Below are positions 15,998-24,422 of a DNA stretch of 36,022 nucleotides, one piece after another. The notes under the pieces are model-generated. The model was not told the DNA's origin. It worked only from the letters and a program-made list of their open reading frames with translations, and made no database searches. This DNA is from Planctomycetia bacterium. GTDB lineage: Bacteria; Planctomycetota; Phycisphaerae; Phycisphaerales; SM1A02. The stretch covers positions 1 through 36,022 of the forward strand of contig SXOD01000012.1 in assembly GCA_005776885.1 (NCBI GenBank), given 5' to 3'. The position numbers and the translations under genes are program-made. The first letter of the stretch is position 1. Each line of letters starts with the position of its first letter.

Positions 15998-18900
15998 TCA
16001 ACTGGCCGGGGATGGGGCAGCCGGGGCCGAAGGCTGACGCCCGGCGATGGCGAGGACGTAACCGGACTGCGTGGCCACCGCGATCGCACGTCGACCCAAG
16101 ACCACCCGGCTGGGTGGGAGCCTGGACTCCAGTTCCGGGCACGCGATTGGACTGCCCGCCCAGCGGAGGCCCGAGGCGAGGTCAAAGATGGCAATCTCCA
16201 GCCGTTGGGGCTGCTGAATCACCTGAAGACCCAGCGGCCCGGCGCTGTCTTGCAGGAGGGCCACCGCCAATCCCCCATCAGTCGCAGCGGCTCGGACGAC
16301 TCGGTCCGGCGGGATGGCTGCTGCCCCCTCCAACAGTCCCTCCAGCGAAAACGATTCGATCGAACTGGCCGCCCATCGAACGGCGCCCCTTGGGCACGGC
16401 AACCAAGACACGGAGTCCGTGGGGGCACCGGTCTCGTCACCCCCGAACGGTGCCGGACGGCCATCGAAGCCACGTCGGGCGACCATGCGCGTCACCCCCG
16501 ATGGGACGAGCAAGGGGCCAAGCGCGAAAACAGACGGATAGGCCTTGCTCACTGAGGCGCCGGGGACCTCCCAGTCGATGTGCAGTGAATCATTCCATGA
16601 CCGAATGCAGAGCAAGCGAGTGCCGAGGGTGAGTGCAAGCGAGTCCGCGTCGATCGGCGTGGCGCTTCGCGCCTGCGTCCAGGGGAGTTCCCCCAGCTGC
16701 CCGCGAGATGCCCCCGTGGTGGCATCAAGTGCCTGAACAAGCCCCTGGGGACCTCCGTCCGGCCCGAGGCGTTGCGCGATGACCCACACCGTTCCGTCCG
16801 CATGGTGCAGGCCGACGACCGCGGCACCCGGCTCGCTCCACGTCCATCGCGGGACGAGAGCCGCTCCGACGGGCTCGAGGCAGGCAACCGATTGGTCGCT
16901 GCCGATCACGACGGCGTCTGCGATCGCCGTGGAGTGCATGACGACCGCCGAGGTGCGGCGCGGGATCGTCACGTTGATCGTGTCCTCCAGCCCGAGGGCC
17001 GAGGGGAGGTCGCGGCACTGTGCCTTGATTGATCCCGTGGCGGGGTCCAGGGCGATGACGGCGTCAGCCAGGATCACGGCGAGGGTCCCGTCAGCGAGCC
17101 GGAGGGTGGTGGGACGGCTTGTGCCAGCCGTCGCCACACGCCATGCCAACTCACCGCGATCAAGCGAGTACGCCTCGATCGCTCCCGGGCGCCACCCGAG
17201 GACGATGTCTTCTACCGGCCAGGCCGGCTCGATCGCGAGCGGATGGCAAGGGATGCGGACGAAGTCCGTCAGCGACTCAGCGAACACCGCGGCCGATGGA
17301 CTGGACGATGGCTTGCCGGGGGAGACAGGGGCGGTCGCCGGGCGGCCCTCTTCCTTGAGACGTGTGATCCATTGGCTCGAAGGCGCATCGTGGGCGCTTG
17401 GCCATGCCGCCTGTCCAAGGCTCGTGATTGCGGCCAGGAGCGCTCCGGCAGCGACGGGTGCACGGGTGAGCGCGGGCGTCCCACGCTGGCTGACCGGCGT
17501 CGACACCTGCGCCGGGATCATCACGGCTTCCAGCCGGGGGTCATGGACCATGGACCAGAGTGCCTGCACGGCGGCCTTCGCCTCGTTGTGGCGCGAGAGC
17601 CACTCGGCTTTGGCCAGGCCGGCCCGGGCAACCAACTCTCCGCCGAAAGCGGAGTGATCGATGGCATCGAAGAGCCGAGCGACCAACGCATGCGGCATCG
17701 CGGGCTCGGAACTGGCTCTGCCCATCGCCGCGGCGAGGGAGATCTGGTCGGCGTCGGTTGGGTCGGTGAGGAGTTGGACCGCGGCGCACAGGAACTCGAG
17801 GGCCTGCCGCAGCAGCGCGTCATCCTTCAATCGAACCGTGAGGTCCAGGAGGGCGCAGGCCGCGGCGAGGTTGCCTGGCTCGTCGCGCAGGGTCCGGACC
17901 AGCCGATCGAGTGCGTTGTCCGTGGGCACCCACGCCAGCAACTCTGACTCCGTGGCGGCGGCGAGACCGATCCCACCGGAAACGACGTTGGCAGCGGGAG
18001 CGCCGCGCTCGGCGATCGATGAGCCCGTCGCGGAATCGATGATGGTGACGATGCCGTCACGGGGGACCACGAGGGCATCAACGCTGCCCACTCGTGCCCG
18101 GACCACGCGACCGGCGGGCACAAGATCCTCGCGCGACCACACTCGCCGCTGCATCGTCGTGTCCAGGAGGTGGACCTCGCGCCCCACCGCGACAATGGCG
18201 TCGGTGGTGGAGATGAGATATCGAACGGGGCCCGCCGCTGTCCCCGGCCCCGTGGGAACCTCGTTGATGAGCCCTCCCGACTGTATGTCGAAGGCCACGA
18301 TGGACCGCAGGTCGGGTGAGAGTGCCATCCATTGGCCGTTCACGATCGCGCCCGTGCCAAGCTCGAACGGCCGGCCTCGACTGCCGCTGCCGCGGAGCGG
18401 GCATGGCAGCCGCCTGAGCCAGAGGATGTCTCCCGTCTCCGCCTCCAATCGCGCATAGGTCCCGACGGTCGAAGGCACGAGGTAGGTGCCGCCGTGGACC
18501 AGCAGTTGTGTCGGTTCTCTGGTTGCTGCCCCGATCTGCGCGGCGGTCCCCAGGAGCACCGTCCACGCGGTGTTGCCGGAGCCGGCCTCGAAAGAGTGGA
18601 CTTCCGCCGTGGCCTGGGCGCGAGCATCCACTCGACGGGTCTGCACCGCCACGCCGGCATCGCACGCCACGGGGATGCCGACTCCTTCAGGGATCGACTG
18701 TTCCTCGTCGATGTCACCCACCACCTGGCCCAGTCCCGCCATCCATTCGATCGCCCCGTCGTCAATGTCAACCGCCACGAGGATGCGCGGGCGTTGCGGG
18801 GCCTGGGCCGGGCCGAGCAGGGTGAACGCGATGCCGTGCGAGGCGACGGGCATGGAAAGCGGTGCCGGATCACCCGTCGGCGCGAACGCGAGCGCGGTAC

Positions 18901-19876
18901 CCCCGACTGACCAACGGCGAACATGGGTGAGTGCGTCGAAGGCCGCCACCGCCCCGCCAGAGGCCACGAGGAGCTTCCCGTCCGATTCCACCGGGAGCAT
19001 GGACCGAAACGCGCCAGCCTCGCGCTGCGCATCGACATCTTCTTGCGGATCATTTCGATCCGTGGCCGCACGTCGTGCGCGCTCCAGCGGCGTGTCTCCC
19101 AACGCCACGCGCCAAGACGGCTCGCCGGGGACGATGGTCAGGTCGCAATCGGCGATCCGGTCCAGCGGCGACCCAGATGCGTCAGCGACGGACGGGGCAC
19201 CGACAAACCGCTCGCGCAGCAGGGCGGATGCCTCGGGTCCCTCGAGCGCTCCGAGTCGATCAGCCGCCGTTTGCGCACCAGGCTGGTCCCCTTCTCCCCA
19301 TGCCGCAATCGCCCGCATCCGAAGCCACGTCCCCTCGTCGGCCGCCTGGAATGCGGGATCGTGCCTGACCTGGTCCAGTCGCCAGGAGGCGACGGCCGGG
19401 GCTCCCCGAGCCAGCGCATCGCGCGCCATCGCAAGGCCCGCCTGCACCGCGGCACCGGTCGCCGGGAATCGTCGCCACGCCTCGAGGGGCCCTTCACGCT
19501 CCAACACGCGGTCGGCTCGAGGGCCGATGGACTCGGTCCACGCGTGGAGCAGTTCCGGCGCGCGAGAGAGCAACGCAAGGGCTTCCGCACGCACAGGGCG
19601 GAACAAGGTCGCCTCGGCGTCCACTGGCACGAGCGCCGTTGGCGTCTTGAGCGCTTGCTCGAGCGTGCGCATCGCCCCCTGCGGATTGGACTCGGCCTGG
19701 AGAGTCGCCTGCAGCAGCAACTGGTGGCAGGTGGGCGAATCCGGGACACTCGCGAGGGCGGCATCCTGGGCGAACGTTGTGGTCGACCACAGGGGCGCGA
19801 GGATCGACAGCAGCGAAATCGGCCCCACGGCGCGCCGCCACGCACGAGTTCGAGTGCTGCTCGCAATCAGGTCCAC
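15998..19876 (-). CDS. Large exported PQQ-type beta-propeller protein
   Basis: 1292 aa, GTG start. The start is supported by a TAGCAT hexamer 6 nt upstream and by a signal peptide right after it (RAWRRAVGP, hydrophobic stretch, FAQDA cleavage region near 36). Residues about 40-230 are helical and repeat-like (TPR-like spacing, not certain). Beyond this at least a dozen PQQ-like blades can be read, for example VAAFDALTHVRRWSVGG, ILVAVDIDDGAIEWMAG, IEAYSLDRGELAWRV and VIALDPATGSIKAQC. They form an N-terminal and a C-terminal group split by a helical segment around 690-830, suggesting two propellers. No quinoprotein dehydrogenase catalytic motif was recognised, so a scaffold or BamB-like role is more likely than enzyme activity. 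The substrate or partner is unknown. Confidence 0.85.
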   Translation of the reverse strand: MDLIASSTRTRAWRRAVGPISLLSILAPLWSTTTFAQDAALASVPDSPTCHQLLLQATLQAESNPQGAMRTLEQALKTPTALVPVDAEATLFRPVRAEALALLSRAPELLHAWTESIGPRADRVLEREGPLEAWRRFPATGAAVQAGLAMARDALARGAPAVASWRLDQVRHDPAFQAADEGTWLRMRAIAAWGEGDQPGAQTAADRLGALEGPEASALLRERFVGAPSVADASGSPLDRIADCDLTIVPGEPSWRVALGDTPLERARRAATDRNDPQEDVDAQREAGAFRSMLPVESDGKLLVASGGAVAAFDALTHVRRWSVGGTALAFAPTGDPAPLSMPVASHGIAFTLLGPAQAPQRPRILVAVDIDDGAIEWMAGLGQVVGDIDEEQSIPEGVGIPVACDAGVAVQTRRVDARAQATAEVHSFEAGSGNTAWTVLLGTAAQIGAATREPTQLLVHGGTYLVPSTVGTYARLEAETGDILWLRRLPCPLRGSGSRGRPFELGTGAIVNGQWMALSPDLRSIVAFDIQSGGLINEVPTGPGTAAGPVRYLISTTDAIVAVGREVHLLDTTMQRRVWSREDLVPAGRVVRARVGSVDALVVPRDGIVTIIDSATGSSIAERGAPAANVVSGGIGLAAATESELLAWVPTDNALDRLVRTLRDEPGNLAAACALLDLTVRLKDDALLRQALEFLCAAVQLLTDPTDADQISLAAAMGRASSEPAMPHALVARLFDAIDHSAFGGELVARAGLAKAEWLSRHNEAKAAVQALWSMVHDPRLEAVMIPAQVSTPVSQRGTPALTRAPVAAGALLAAITSLGQAAWPSAHDAPSSQWITRLKEEGRPATAPVSPGKPSSSPSAAVFAESLTDFVRIPCHPLAIEPAWPVEDIVLGWRPGAIEAYSLDRGELAWRVATAGTSRPTTLRLADGTLAVILADAVIALDPATGSIKAQCRDLPSALGLEDTINVTIPRRTSAVVMHSTAIADAVVIGSDQSVACLEPVGAALVPRWTWSEPGAAVVGLHHADGTVWVIAQRLGPDGGPQGLVQALDATTGASRGQLGELPWTQARSATPIDADSLALTLGTRLLCIRSWNDSLHIDWEVPGASVSKAYPSVFALGPLLVPSGVTRMVARRGFDGRPAPFGGDETGAPTDSVSWLPCPRGAVRWAASSIESFSLEGLLEGAAAIPPDRVVRAAATDGGLAVALLQDSAGPLGLQVIQQPQRLEIAIFDLASGLRWAGSPIACPELESRLPPSRVVLGRRAIAVATQSGYVLAIAGRQPSAPAAPSPAS

Positions 19877-19882
19877 GGTGCC

Positions 19883-19888
19883 ATGCTA
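19883..19888 (-). promoter_or_regulatory. -10-like element TAGCAT for the beta-propeller gene
   Basis: TAGCAT on the minus strand ends 6 nt before the GTG start at 19876. No Shine-Dalgarno lies between. A transcript starting about 7 nt after the hexamer would begin at or near the start codon (leaderless). Confidence 0.5.
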
Positions 19889-19923
19889 TGGCTGGAGAAC
19901 TCCCGGACCACGCTGGGCCACGG

Positions 19924-19929
19924 TAGAGT
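19924..19929 (+). promoter_or_regulatory. -10-like element TAGAGT for the lipoprotein gene
   Basis: TAGAGT lies 7 nt before GTG 19937 and faces away from the divergent beta-propeller promoter in a 60-bp intergenic region. The same geometry recurs at other first genes in the window and favours GTG 19937 over ATG 19943 as the start. Confidence 0.5.
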
Positions 19930-19936
19930 TTCTGCC

Positions 19937-20458
19937 GTGCCGATGCCCGTCGATGCCACGTTCCAACCTGGTCGCCCTCGGCGACGCCACTCGTTGCGCG
20001 GGACGGCGGGAATCGCCATGGCGCTCGCGGCAATCCTTGCCAGCGGCTGTTCGTCGCCGAAGGTCGAGATCGTGGGCTTGGCATTGGTCAACTCCACCCC
20101 TGAGGCCAGCGAGTACTCGCTGAAGCTCTCGATCTCGAATCCCTCGGACACGCCGCTCGCCCTGGAGCGCTGGGAGTACGGTGGACAGTGCGGTGGCCGA
20201 GACTTCGATCCGTCGCGCTGGATGGCTTCACGGACACTGCCTGGCCATAGCGCAGCGACGATTTCCCTCCCGCTGGTGCTCCCGGGCACCCCGGTCGACT
20301 CGACCCACTGGACCGCCTCGGGGACGGTCGTCTACAGCCGGCGACAGAAGTTGATGGAGACGATCCACGACCTCGGATGGCCAAACCCGACCGTTGGATT
20401 TGAAGTGTCCGGGAGCGTGCTCGGGCACGACTCGGCTCCCCCGAGCGCGACGGAATAG
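19937..20458 (+). CDS. Predicted lipoprotein with LEA14/WHy-like domain
   Basis: 173 aa from GTG 19937 (171 from ATG 19943). A basic n-region (RPRRRHSLRG) and hydrophobic stretch lead to a lipobox-like LASGC with Cys at residue 38, predicting lipid anchoring. The following segment, with a strand pattern of the form EIVGLALVNSTPE...LKLSISNPSDTPLALERWEYG, resembles the LEA14/water-stress hypersensitivity (WHy) fold. In that fold an Asn-Pro sits before strands that end in a small hydrophobic patch. This is a fold-level resemblance only. Divergent from the beta-propeller gene and convergent with ppk1, with a 29-bp gap. Function unknown; envelope location inferred. Confidence 0.78.
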   Translation: MPMPVDATFQPGRPRRRHSLRGTAGIAMALAAILASGCSSPKVEIVGLALVNSTPEASEYSLKLSISNPSDTPLALERWEYGGQCGGRDFDPSRWMASRTLPGHSAATISLPLVLPGTPVDSTHWTASGTVVYSRRQKLMETIHDLGWPNPTVGFEVSGSVLGHDSAPPSATE

Positions 20459-20487
20459 GTGCCGCGCCACGGGACTCGGCGGCCCCG

Positions 20488-22605
20488 TCAGTGCGAGCAG
20501 GCCTCGCCCATCAGCAGCTGGTGCGTGCCCATTTCCGCATCGGCCGCCTTGCTCCAACCGTCTGGCTCGGCGATCGTCCATCCAAGCCCTGAGGCGGAGT
20601 CGGGGAGGTACTCCCCAGCGGGCTGCATCGCCCAGGCCTGCCGGGTGTCGGAGAGTTCAATGCGGAGGATGTGGAGCAGCCGTTCGCGATGTGCACGGAG
20701 TTCGATCGGCGTCGCGGCCTCCACGCGGGTCTGGAGATTCCGGTACATCCAGTCGGCACTGCCGATGTACCAGTCACCTTCCAGCGGATCGGCGCGTCCG
20801 GCGCCGAAGTGGAAGATCCGGGAATGCTCGAGGAACCGCCCGATGATCGAGCGGACATGGATGTTCTCGGAGAGCCCGGGAACCCCGGGCCTGAGGCAAC
20901 AGAACCCGCGCACGATGAGGTCCACCCGGACACCAGCCTGGCTGGCCCGATACAGCGCGTCGATGATTCCCTTGTCTTCGACCTGGTTCATCTTCGCCAC
21001 GATCCGGCCTGGGCACGAGGCTGAATGCAGCGCCACCTCACGCTCGATGAGCTCCAGGAATCGTTGCTTCATCGCCACGGGAGCGATCAGCATCTTGCGG
21101 AATGCGGTCTGCCTGGACCGCCCGGTCATGTAGTTGAAGAGGCCGACCAGGTCGTCACCGATCACGCGGTCACAGGTGAAGAGCCCGAGGTCCTCGTAGA
21201 GCGAGGCGGTCCGCGCGTTGTAGTGGCCGGTGCCGATGTGCGCATAGCAGCGCAGGCCATCGGACTCCTTTCGAACCACCAAGGCGGTCTTGGTGTGCGT
21301 CTTCAGTCCGAGGACCCCATAGGCCACGTGCACGCCGGCGCGCTCCAGCCGCTTGGCCCACTCGATGTTCCTGGCCTCGTCAAACCGCGCACGGAGCTCG
21401 ACCAGGACGGCGACCTGCTTGCCTCGCTCGGCGGCCCTGATGAGGTCGGCCACGAACGGGCTGTCGCCGCTCGTCCGGTACAGCGACTGCTTGATGGCGA
21501 GCACGTGTGGATCGGACGCGGCTTCGCTGATGAATCGGCTGACACTGGCGTCGAATGACTCGTACGGGTGGTGGACCAGGATGTCACCGCGACGGATGCG
21601 GGCAAACATGTCATTGCCGGACTTCGCCAGGTCTCGAGGTCGCCGAGGAAGCCAGGCTGGCCAGTGCAGTTCCTTCCTCGGCAGGTCAGCCACGGGATTC
21701 AGGTTCTGGTAGTCCAGGAGGCCGTCCATCTCGTAGACCTCGCCCTCGCTGACTTCCAGTTCCGACATGAGGAACCGAATCATCCGCTGTTGCGGGGCCC
21801 TCGGAACCTCCAGTCGGACGACGCGACCGAACCGACGCTCCTTCAGTTTCTGCTCGATGGCATGCAGGAGGTCCTCGCCTTCTTCGGGGTCGGGCTCGAT
21901 CTCCGCGTCACGCGTCACCCGAAACGGCATGGAGTGGAGGATCTCCATGCCCGGGAACAGGTCCTCCAGGCACTCCGTCACCAGGTCCCTTACCAAGATG
22001 AATCGTTGCGATCCCTGGAACTGGTACATGCGCGTGGGCTGCTCCGGGATCTTGACGCGGGCGAACAAGTGCTCCTCTGAACCAGGCCGGCGAAGCGCCA
22101 CCGCCAGCGACAGGCTCCCCGTGGAGATGAACGGGAATCGGTGGCCGGAGTCGATGGCCAGCGGCGTGAGGATCGGGAACAATGCCGTCCGGAACCACGC
22201 ACGCGCCTCCGCCCGTTCTGCCTCATCCAGGTCGGCCCACTGCAGCACGTCCACGCCGTGCTCCCTCAGGGTCGGGAGCAGCACGGACTGCCAGCACGCC
22301 GACTGTCGCTCGCATTGCTCGGCGACCATGGCGCGAATCGTCGCACGCATCTCGCGATCCTCCGGCGTGTCGCGCAGGGCGCCGACGCGCTTCATGAAGA
22401 ACTCGTCGAGGTTCGCCGTGAAAATGCCGAGGAACCGGACCCGTTCCAGGAGCGGCGTCCGGCCGTCCTCCGACATGGCGAGCACCCGGTTGTTGAACTG
22501 CAGCCACTGGACGTCCCGGAAGAGGAATCGATCCGGGGACTGGGTGTCGACCACGGTTCCGGCCGGCGTGGGATCGCTGTCTCGAGTCGCGGCAGTCTCG
22601 CTCAC
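20488..22605 (-). CDS. ppk1: Polyphosphate kinase 1
   Basis: 705 aa, the standard PPK1 length. Domain order N (FLFRDVQWLQFNNRVL), head, C1 and C2 is complete. The autophosphorylated histidine sits in AHIGTGHYNARTASLYEDL (His456), and the second conserved histidine is in FLEHSRIFHFG (His594). It reversibly makes polyphosphate from ATP. GTG start with AGGAG 7 nt upstream. The start overlaps the stop of the PTPS gene as GTGA, so the two are translationally coupled. phoU lies about 4 kb away on the other strand. No ppx gene is in the window. Confidence 0.96.
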   Translation of the reverse strand: MSETAATRDSDPTPAGTVVDTQSPDRFLFRDVQWLQFNNRVLAMSEDGRTPLLERVRFLGIFTANLDEFFMKRVGALRDTPEDREMRATIRAMVAEQCERQSACWQSVLLPTLREHGVDVLQWADLDEAERAEARAWFRTALFPILTPLAIDSGHRFPFISTGSLSLAVALRRPGSEEHLFARVKIPEQPTRMYQFQGSQRFILVRDLVTECLEDLFPGMEILHSMPFRVTRDAEIEPDPEEGEDLLHAIEQKLKERRFGRVVRLEVPRAPQQRMIRFLMSELEVSEGEVYEMDGLLDYQNLNPVADLPRKELHWPAWLPRRPRDLAKSGNDMFARIRRGDILVHHPYESFDASVSRFISEAASDPHVLAIKQSLYRTSGDSPFVADLIRAAERGKQVAVLVELRARFDEARNIEWAKRLERAGVHVAYGVLGLKTHTKTALVVRKESDGLRCYAHIGTGHYNARTASLYEDLGLFTCDRVIGDDLVGLFNYMTGRSRQTAFRKMLIAPVAMKQRFLELIEREVALHSASCPGRIVAKMNQVEDKGIIDALYRASQAGVRVDLIVRGFCCLRPGVPGLSENIHVRSIIGRFLEHSRIFHFGAGRADPLEGDWYIGSADWMYRNLQTRVEAATPIELRAHRERLLHILRIELSDTRQAWAMQPAGEYLPDSASGLGWTIAEPDGWSKAADAEMGTHQLLMGEACSH

Positions 22606-23000
22606 GGTGTGACTCCTTCAACCATGGTGCCTTCGCGCAGGACAAACGTGGCCTCGCAGCCGGGTGCCTCCGTGACGCTCACGCGCGCCAGCCGGGCACC
22701 GGCCGGGATTCGCGGCGAGACGGCGCGGGCAATGGCGAGTGCGACGTGCTCGGCCGTGGGCAGGTGATCGGCAGAGAATGGGCGCGCATCATTGAGGGTC
22801 CGGCCCTTCCAGGGGGCGATCGCCTCGTCGACGGCTCGCTCCAGCGCGTGAAAGTCGCACAACAGCCCGTCGGCGTCCAGCGCCTCCCCCTCAACCGATG
22901 CCCGCACGCGCCAGTCATGTCCGTGGAGTGGCTCCATCTCCCCGGACACGCGCACCTGGTGCGCCGCAGAGAAGGTGCGATCCACGCTCAAGACGAACAT
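22602..23000 (-). CDS. 6-pyruvoyl-tetrahydropterin synthase/QueD family protein (PTPS-III-like active site)
   Basis: 132 aa, ATG 23000. Zinc ligands are visible as His14 (FSAAHQV) and His26/His28 (LHGHDW). The catalytic Cys of QueD and classical PTPS, expected a few residues before HGH, is absent; a Glu (Glu23, in MEPLHGH) occupies that loop. The rest of the catalytic set looks normal: Asp78-His79, PTAEHVA with His85, and Glu111 (VTEAPG). In known PTPS-III enzymes a Glu replaces this Cys and the protein makes 6-hydroxymethyl-dihydropterin for folate, bypassing FolB. So folate synthesis is as likely as queuosine (QueD). First gene of a two-gene unit with ppk1. Confidence 0.85.
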   Translation of the reverse strand: MFVLSVDRTFSAAHQVRVSGEMEPLHGHDWRVRASVEGEALDADGLLCDFHALERAVDEAIAPWKGRTLNDARPFSADHLPTAEHVALAIARAVSPRIPAGARLARVSVTEAPGCEATFVLREGTMVEGVTP

Positions 23001-23009
23001 AACCCAGCC

Positions 23010-23015
23010 AGTATA
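23010..23015 (-). promoter_or_regulatory. -10 element TATACT for the PTPS-ppk1 unit
   Basis: TATACT on the minus strand, close to the TATAAT consensus, ends 9 nt before the ATG at 23000. Transcription would start 2-3 nt before the start codon. No Shine-Dalgarno is present. No convincing -35 was found. Confidence 0.6.
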
Positions 23016-23032
23016 GGACCGCTCGGCGTCAG

Positions 23033-23038
23033 TACGCT
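23033..23038 (+). promoter_or_regulatory. -10-like element TACGCT for the phosphohexomutase gene
   Basis: TACGCT lies 7 nt before ATG 23046 in the 45-bp region shared with the divergent PTPS promoter. The spacing implies a leaderless or nearly leaderless transcript. Confidence 0.45.
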
Positions 23039-23045
23039 TCCGTCG

Positions 23046-24422
23046 ATGGAAGCACCACTCATGCTCTCGGTCAGCGGTGCGCGCGGGCTGGTCGGGCGCT
23101 CGATGACACCGGACGTGGCCGCTCGATTCGCCGCCGCCTTCGCCTCGCACCTCAGGGAATCCTTCGCACGGCCGCACGTGGTGCTTGGGCGCGACGGCCG
23201 CGCCAGCGGCGACTCGCTGGGCCGCGCGGTCGCGGGCGCCTTGATGGCTGCGGGCTGCGACGTCATCGACGTGGGGATCGTCGCCACGCCGACCGTCGCG
23301 GTGGCCATCCGGGCGCACTCGGCGCAGGGCGGGATGGTCATCACCGCGAGCCACAACCCGATCGAATGGAACGGCCTCAAGGCCCTCGATTCGGACGGGC
23401 TCGCCCCTCCACCGGGCATCGCACAGGCCATCATCGACCGGTTCAAGGCGGGCCAACTTGATTGGGCTGGTCCACTTGGTGCCGGCACCCACCACCGGGA
23501 CCACGACGCAGACCAGCGCCATGTCGATCGTGTCCTCTCCCTGGTCGATGTCCCCGCGATCCGTGCGGCTCACTTCCATGTCGTGCTCGACAGCGTCAAT
23601 GGCGGCGGGAGCGCCAGCGGACGATTGCTGCTGGATCGATTGGGGTGCGACGTCATGCACCTCAACGGCGAGCGAACCGGCGACTTCGCCCACACCCCGG
23701 AACCGCTGGAAGCCAATCTTGGGCAGTTGATGCGAGCGGTCGCCTCGAGCGGCGCCGCGGCCGTGGGATTTGCGCAGGATCCCGACGCGGATCGACTCGC
23801 CCTGGTTGACGAACGGGGACGGTTCATCGGTGAAGAGTGCACGTTGGCCCTCTGCACTCGCCGGATGCTCGACCGCTCCGGTCCCGGCGTGGTCTGCACC
23901 AATCTCTCGACGAGCCGGATGGTCGATGACCTTTGCGCGGCCCACCCCGGCTCCTCCGTCGTGCGCACCGCGGTGGGCGAAGCCAACGTCGTCGCCGGGA
24001 TGCGGGCCCACCATGCGCTGGTTGGCGGCGAAGGCAATGGCGGCGTGATCCTCCCCGGCGTCTGCTGGGTCCGCGACTCGCTGGGGGCGATGGCCCTGAC
24101 CCTGGAACTCCTGGCCTCGACGGGCAAGCGGCTCTCGGTCCTGACCGCCGAGCTCCCCCGGTACGCGATGGTCAAGCGGAAGCTGGACCTCTCCGCGGTG
24201 GGTGGGCGAGAGGCCTTGGAGCGCGCATTTTCGGGGGTTCGCAAGGCCTTTGCGGGCGATCGATTGACCGACGGCGATGGACTTCGGGTGGATTGGCCCG
24301 ATGGTTGGGTGCACCTGCGCGCGAGCAACACGGAGCCAATCGTGCGAGTCATTGCCGAAGCCGCGACGTCCGAGCGGGCCGCGGACTGCTGCGACCGCTG
24401 CGCGAAGGCGGCTGGCTTCTAG
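23046..24422 (+). CDS. glmM: Phosphohexomutase, probably phosphoglucosamine mutase
   Basis: 458 aa from ATG 23046 (ATG 23061 also possible). All four alpha-D-phosphohexomutase signatures are present: the phosphoserine loop ITASHNP (Ser102), the metal loop DPDADR (245-250), the sugar-recognition loop GGEGNGG around Glu329, and the C-terminal phosphate-binding RASNTEP. The sugar loop GEGNGG differs from the GEQSGH of typical bacterial GlmM and looks more like archaeal-type mutases, so phosphomannomutase/phosphoglucomutase activity cannot be excluded. It would convert glucosamine-6-P to glucosamine-1-P for cell-wall precursor synthesis. Convergent with the NUDIX gene: the two stop codons share the palindrome CTAG at 24419-24422. 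Confidence 0.82.
   Translation: MEAPLMLSVSGARGLVGRSMTPDVAARFAAAFASHLRESFARPHVVLGRDGRASGDSLGRAVAGALMAAGCDVIDVGIVATPTVAVAIRAHSAQGGMVITASHNPIEWNGLKALDSDGLAPPPGIAQAIIDRFKAGQLDWAGPLGAGTHHRDHDADQRHVDRVLSLVDVPAIRAAHFHVVLDSVNGGGSASGRLLLDRLGCDVMHLNGERTGDFAHTPEPLEANLGQLMRAVASSGAAAVGFAQDPDADRLALVDERGRFIGEECTLALCTRRMLDRSGPGVVCTNLSTSRMVDDLCAAHPGSSVVRTAVGEANVVAGMRAHHALVGGEGNGGVILPGVCWVRDSLGAMALTLELLASTGKRLSVLTAELPRYAMVKRKLDLSAVGGREALERAFSGVRKAFAGDRLTDGDGLRVDWPDGWVHLRASNTEPIVRVIAEAATSERAADCCDRCAKAAGF

Noticed and set aside
15998..19876. Beta-propeller protein as a PQQ-dependent alcohol dehydrogenase
   Set aside because: No quinoprotein signature or heme-binding CxxCH was seen, and blades are divergent; a structural role is safer.
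18486..20123. Long + strand frames opposite the beta-propeller gene
   Set aside because: The minus-strand protein has a signal peptide and repeated blades; the + strand frames are low-complexity Arg/Ser/Pro sequence.
20459..20487. Possible terminator between the lipoprotein gene and ppk1
   Set aside because: Only a 4-bp GCCG/CGGC stem with a long loop and no T-run.
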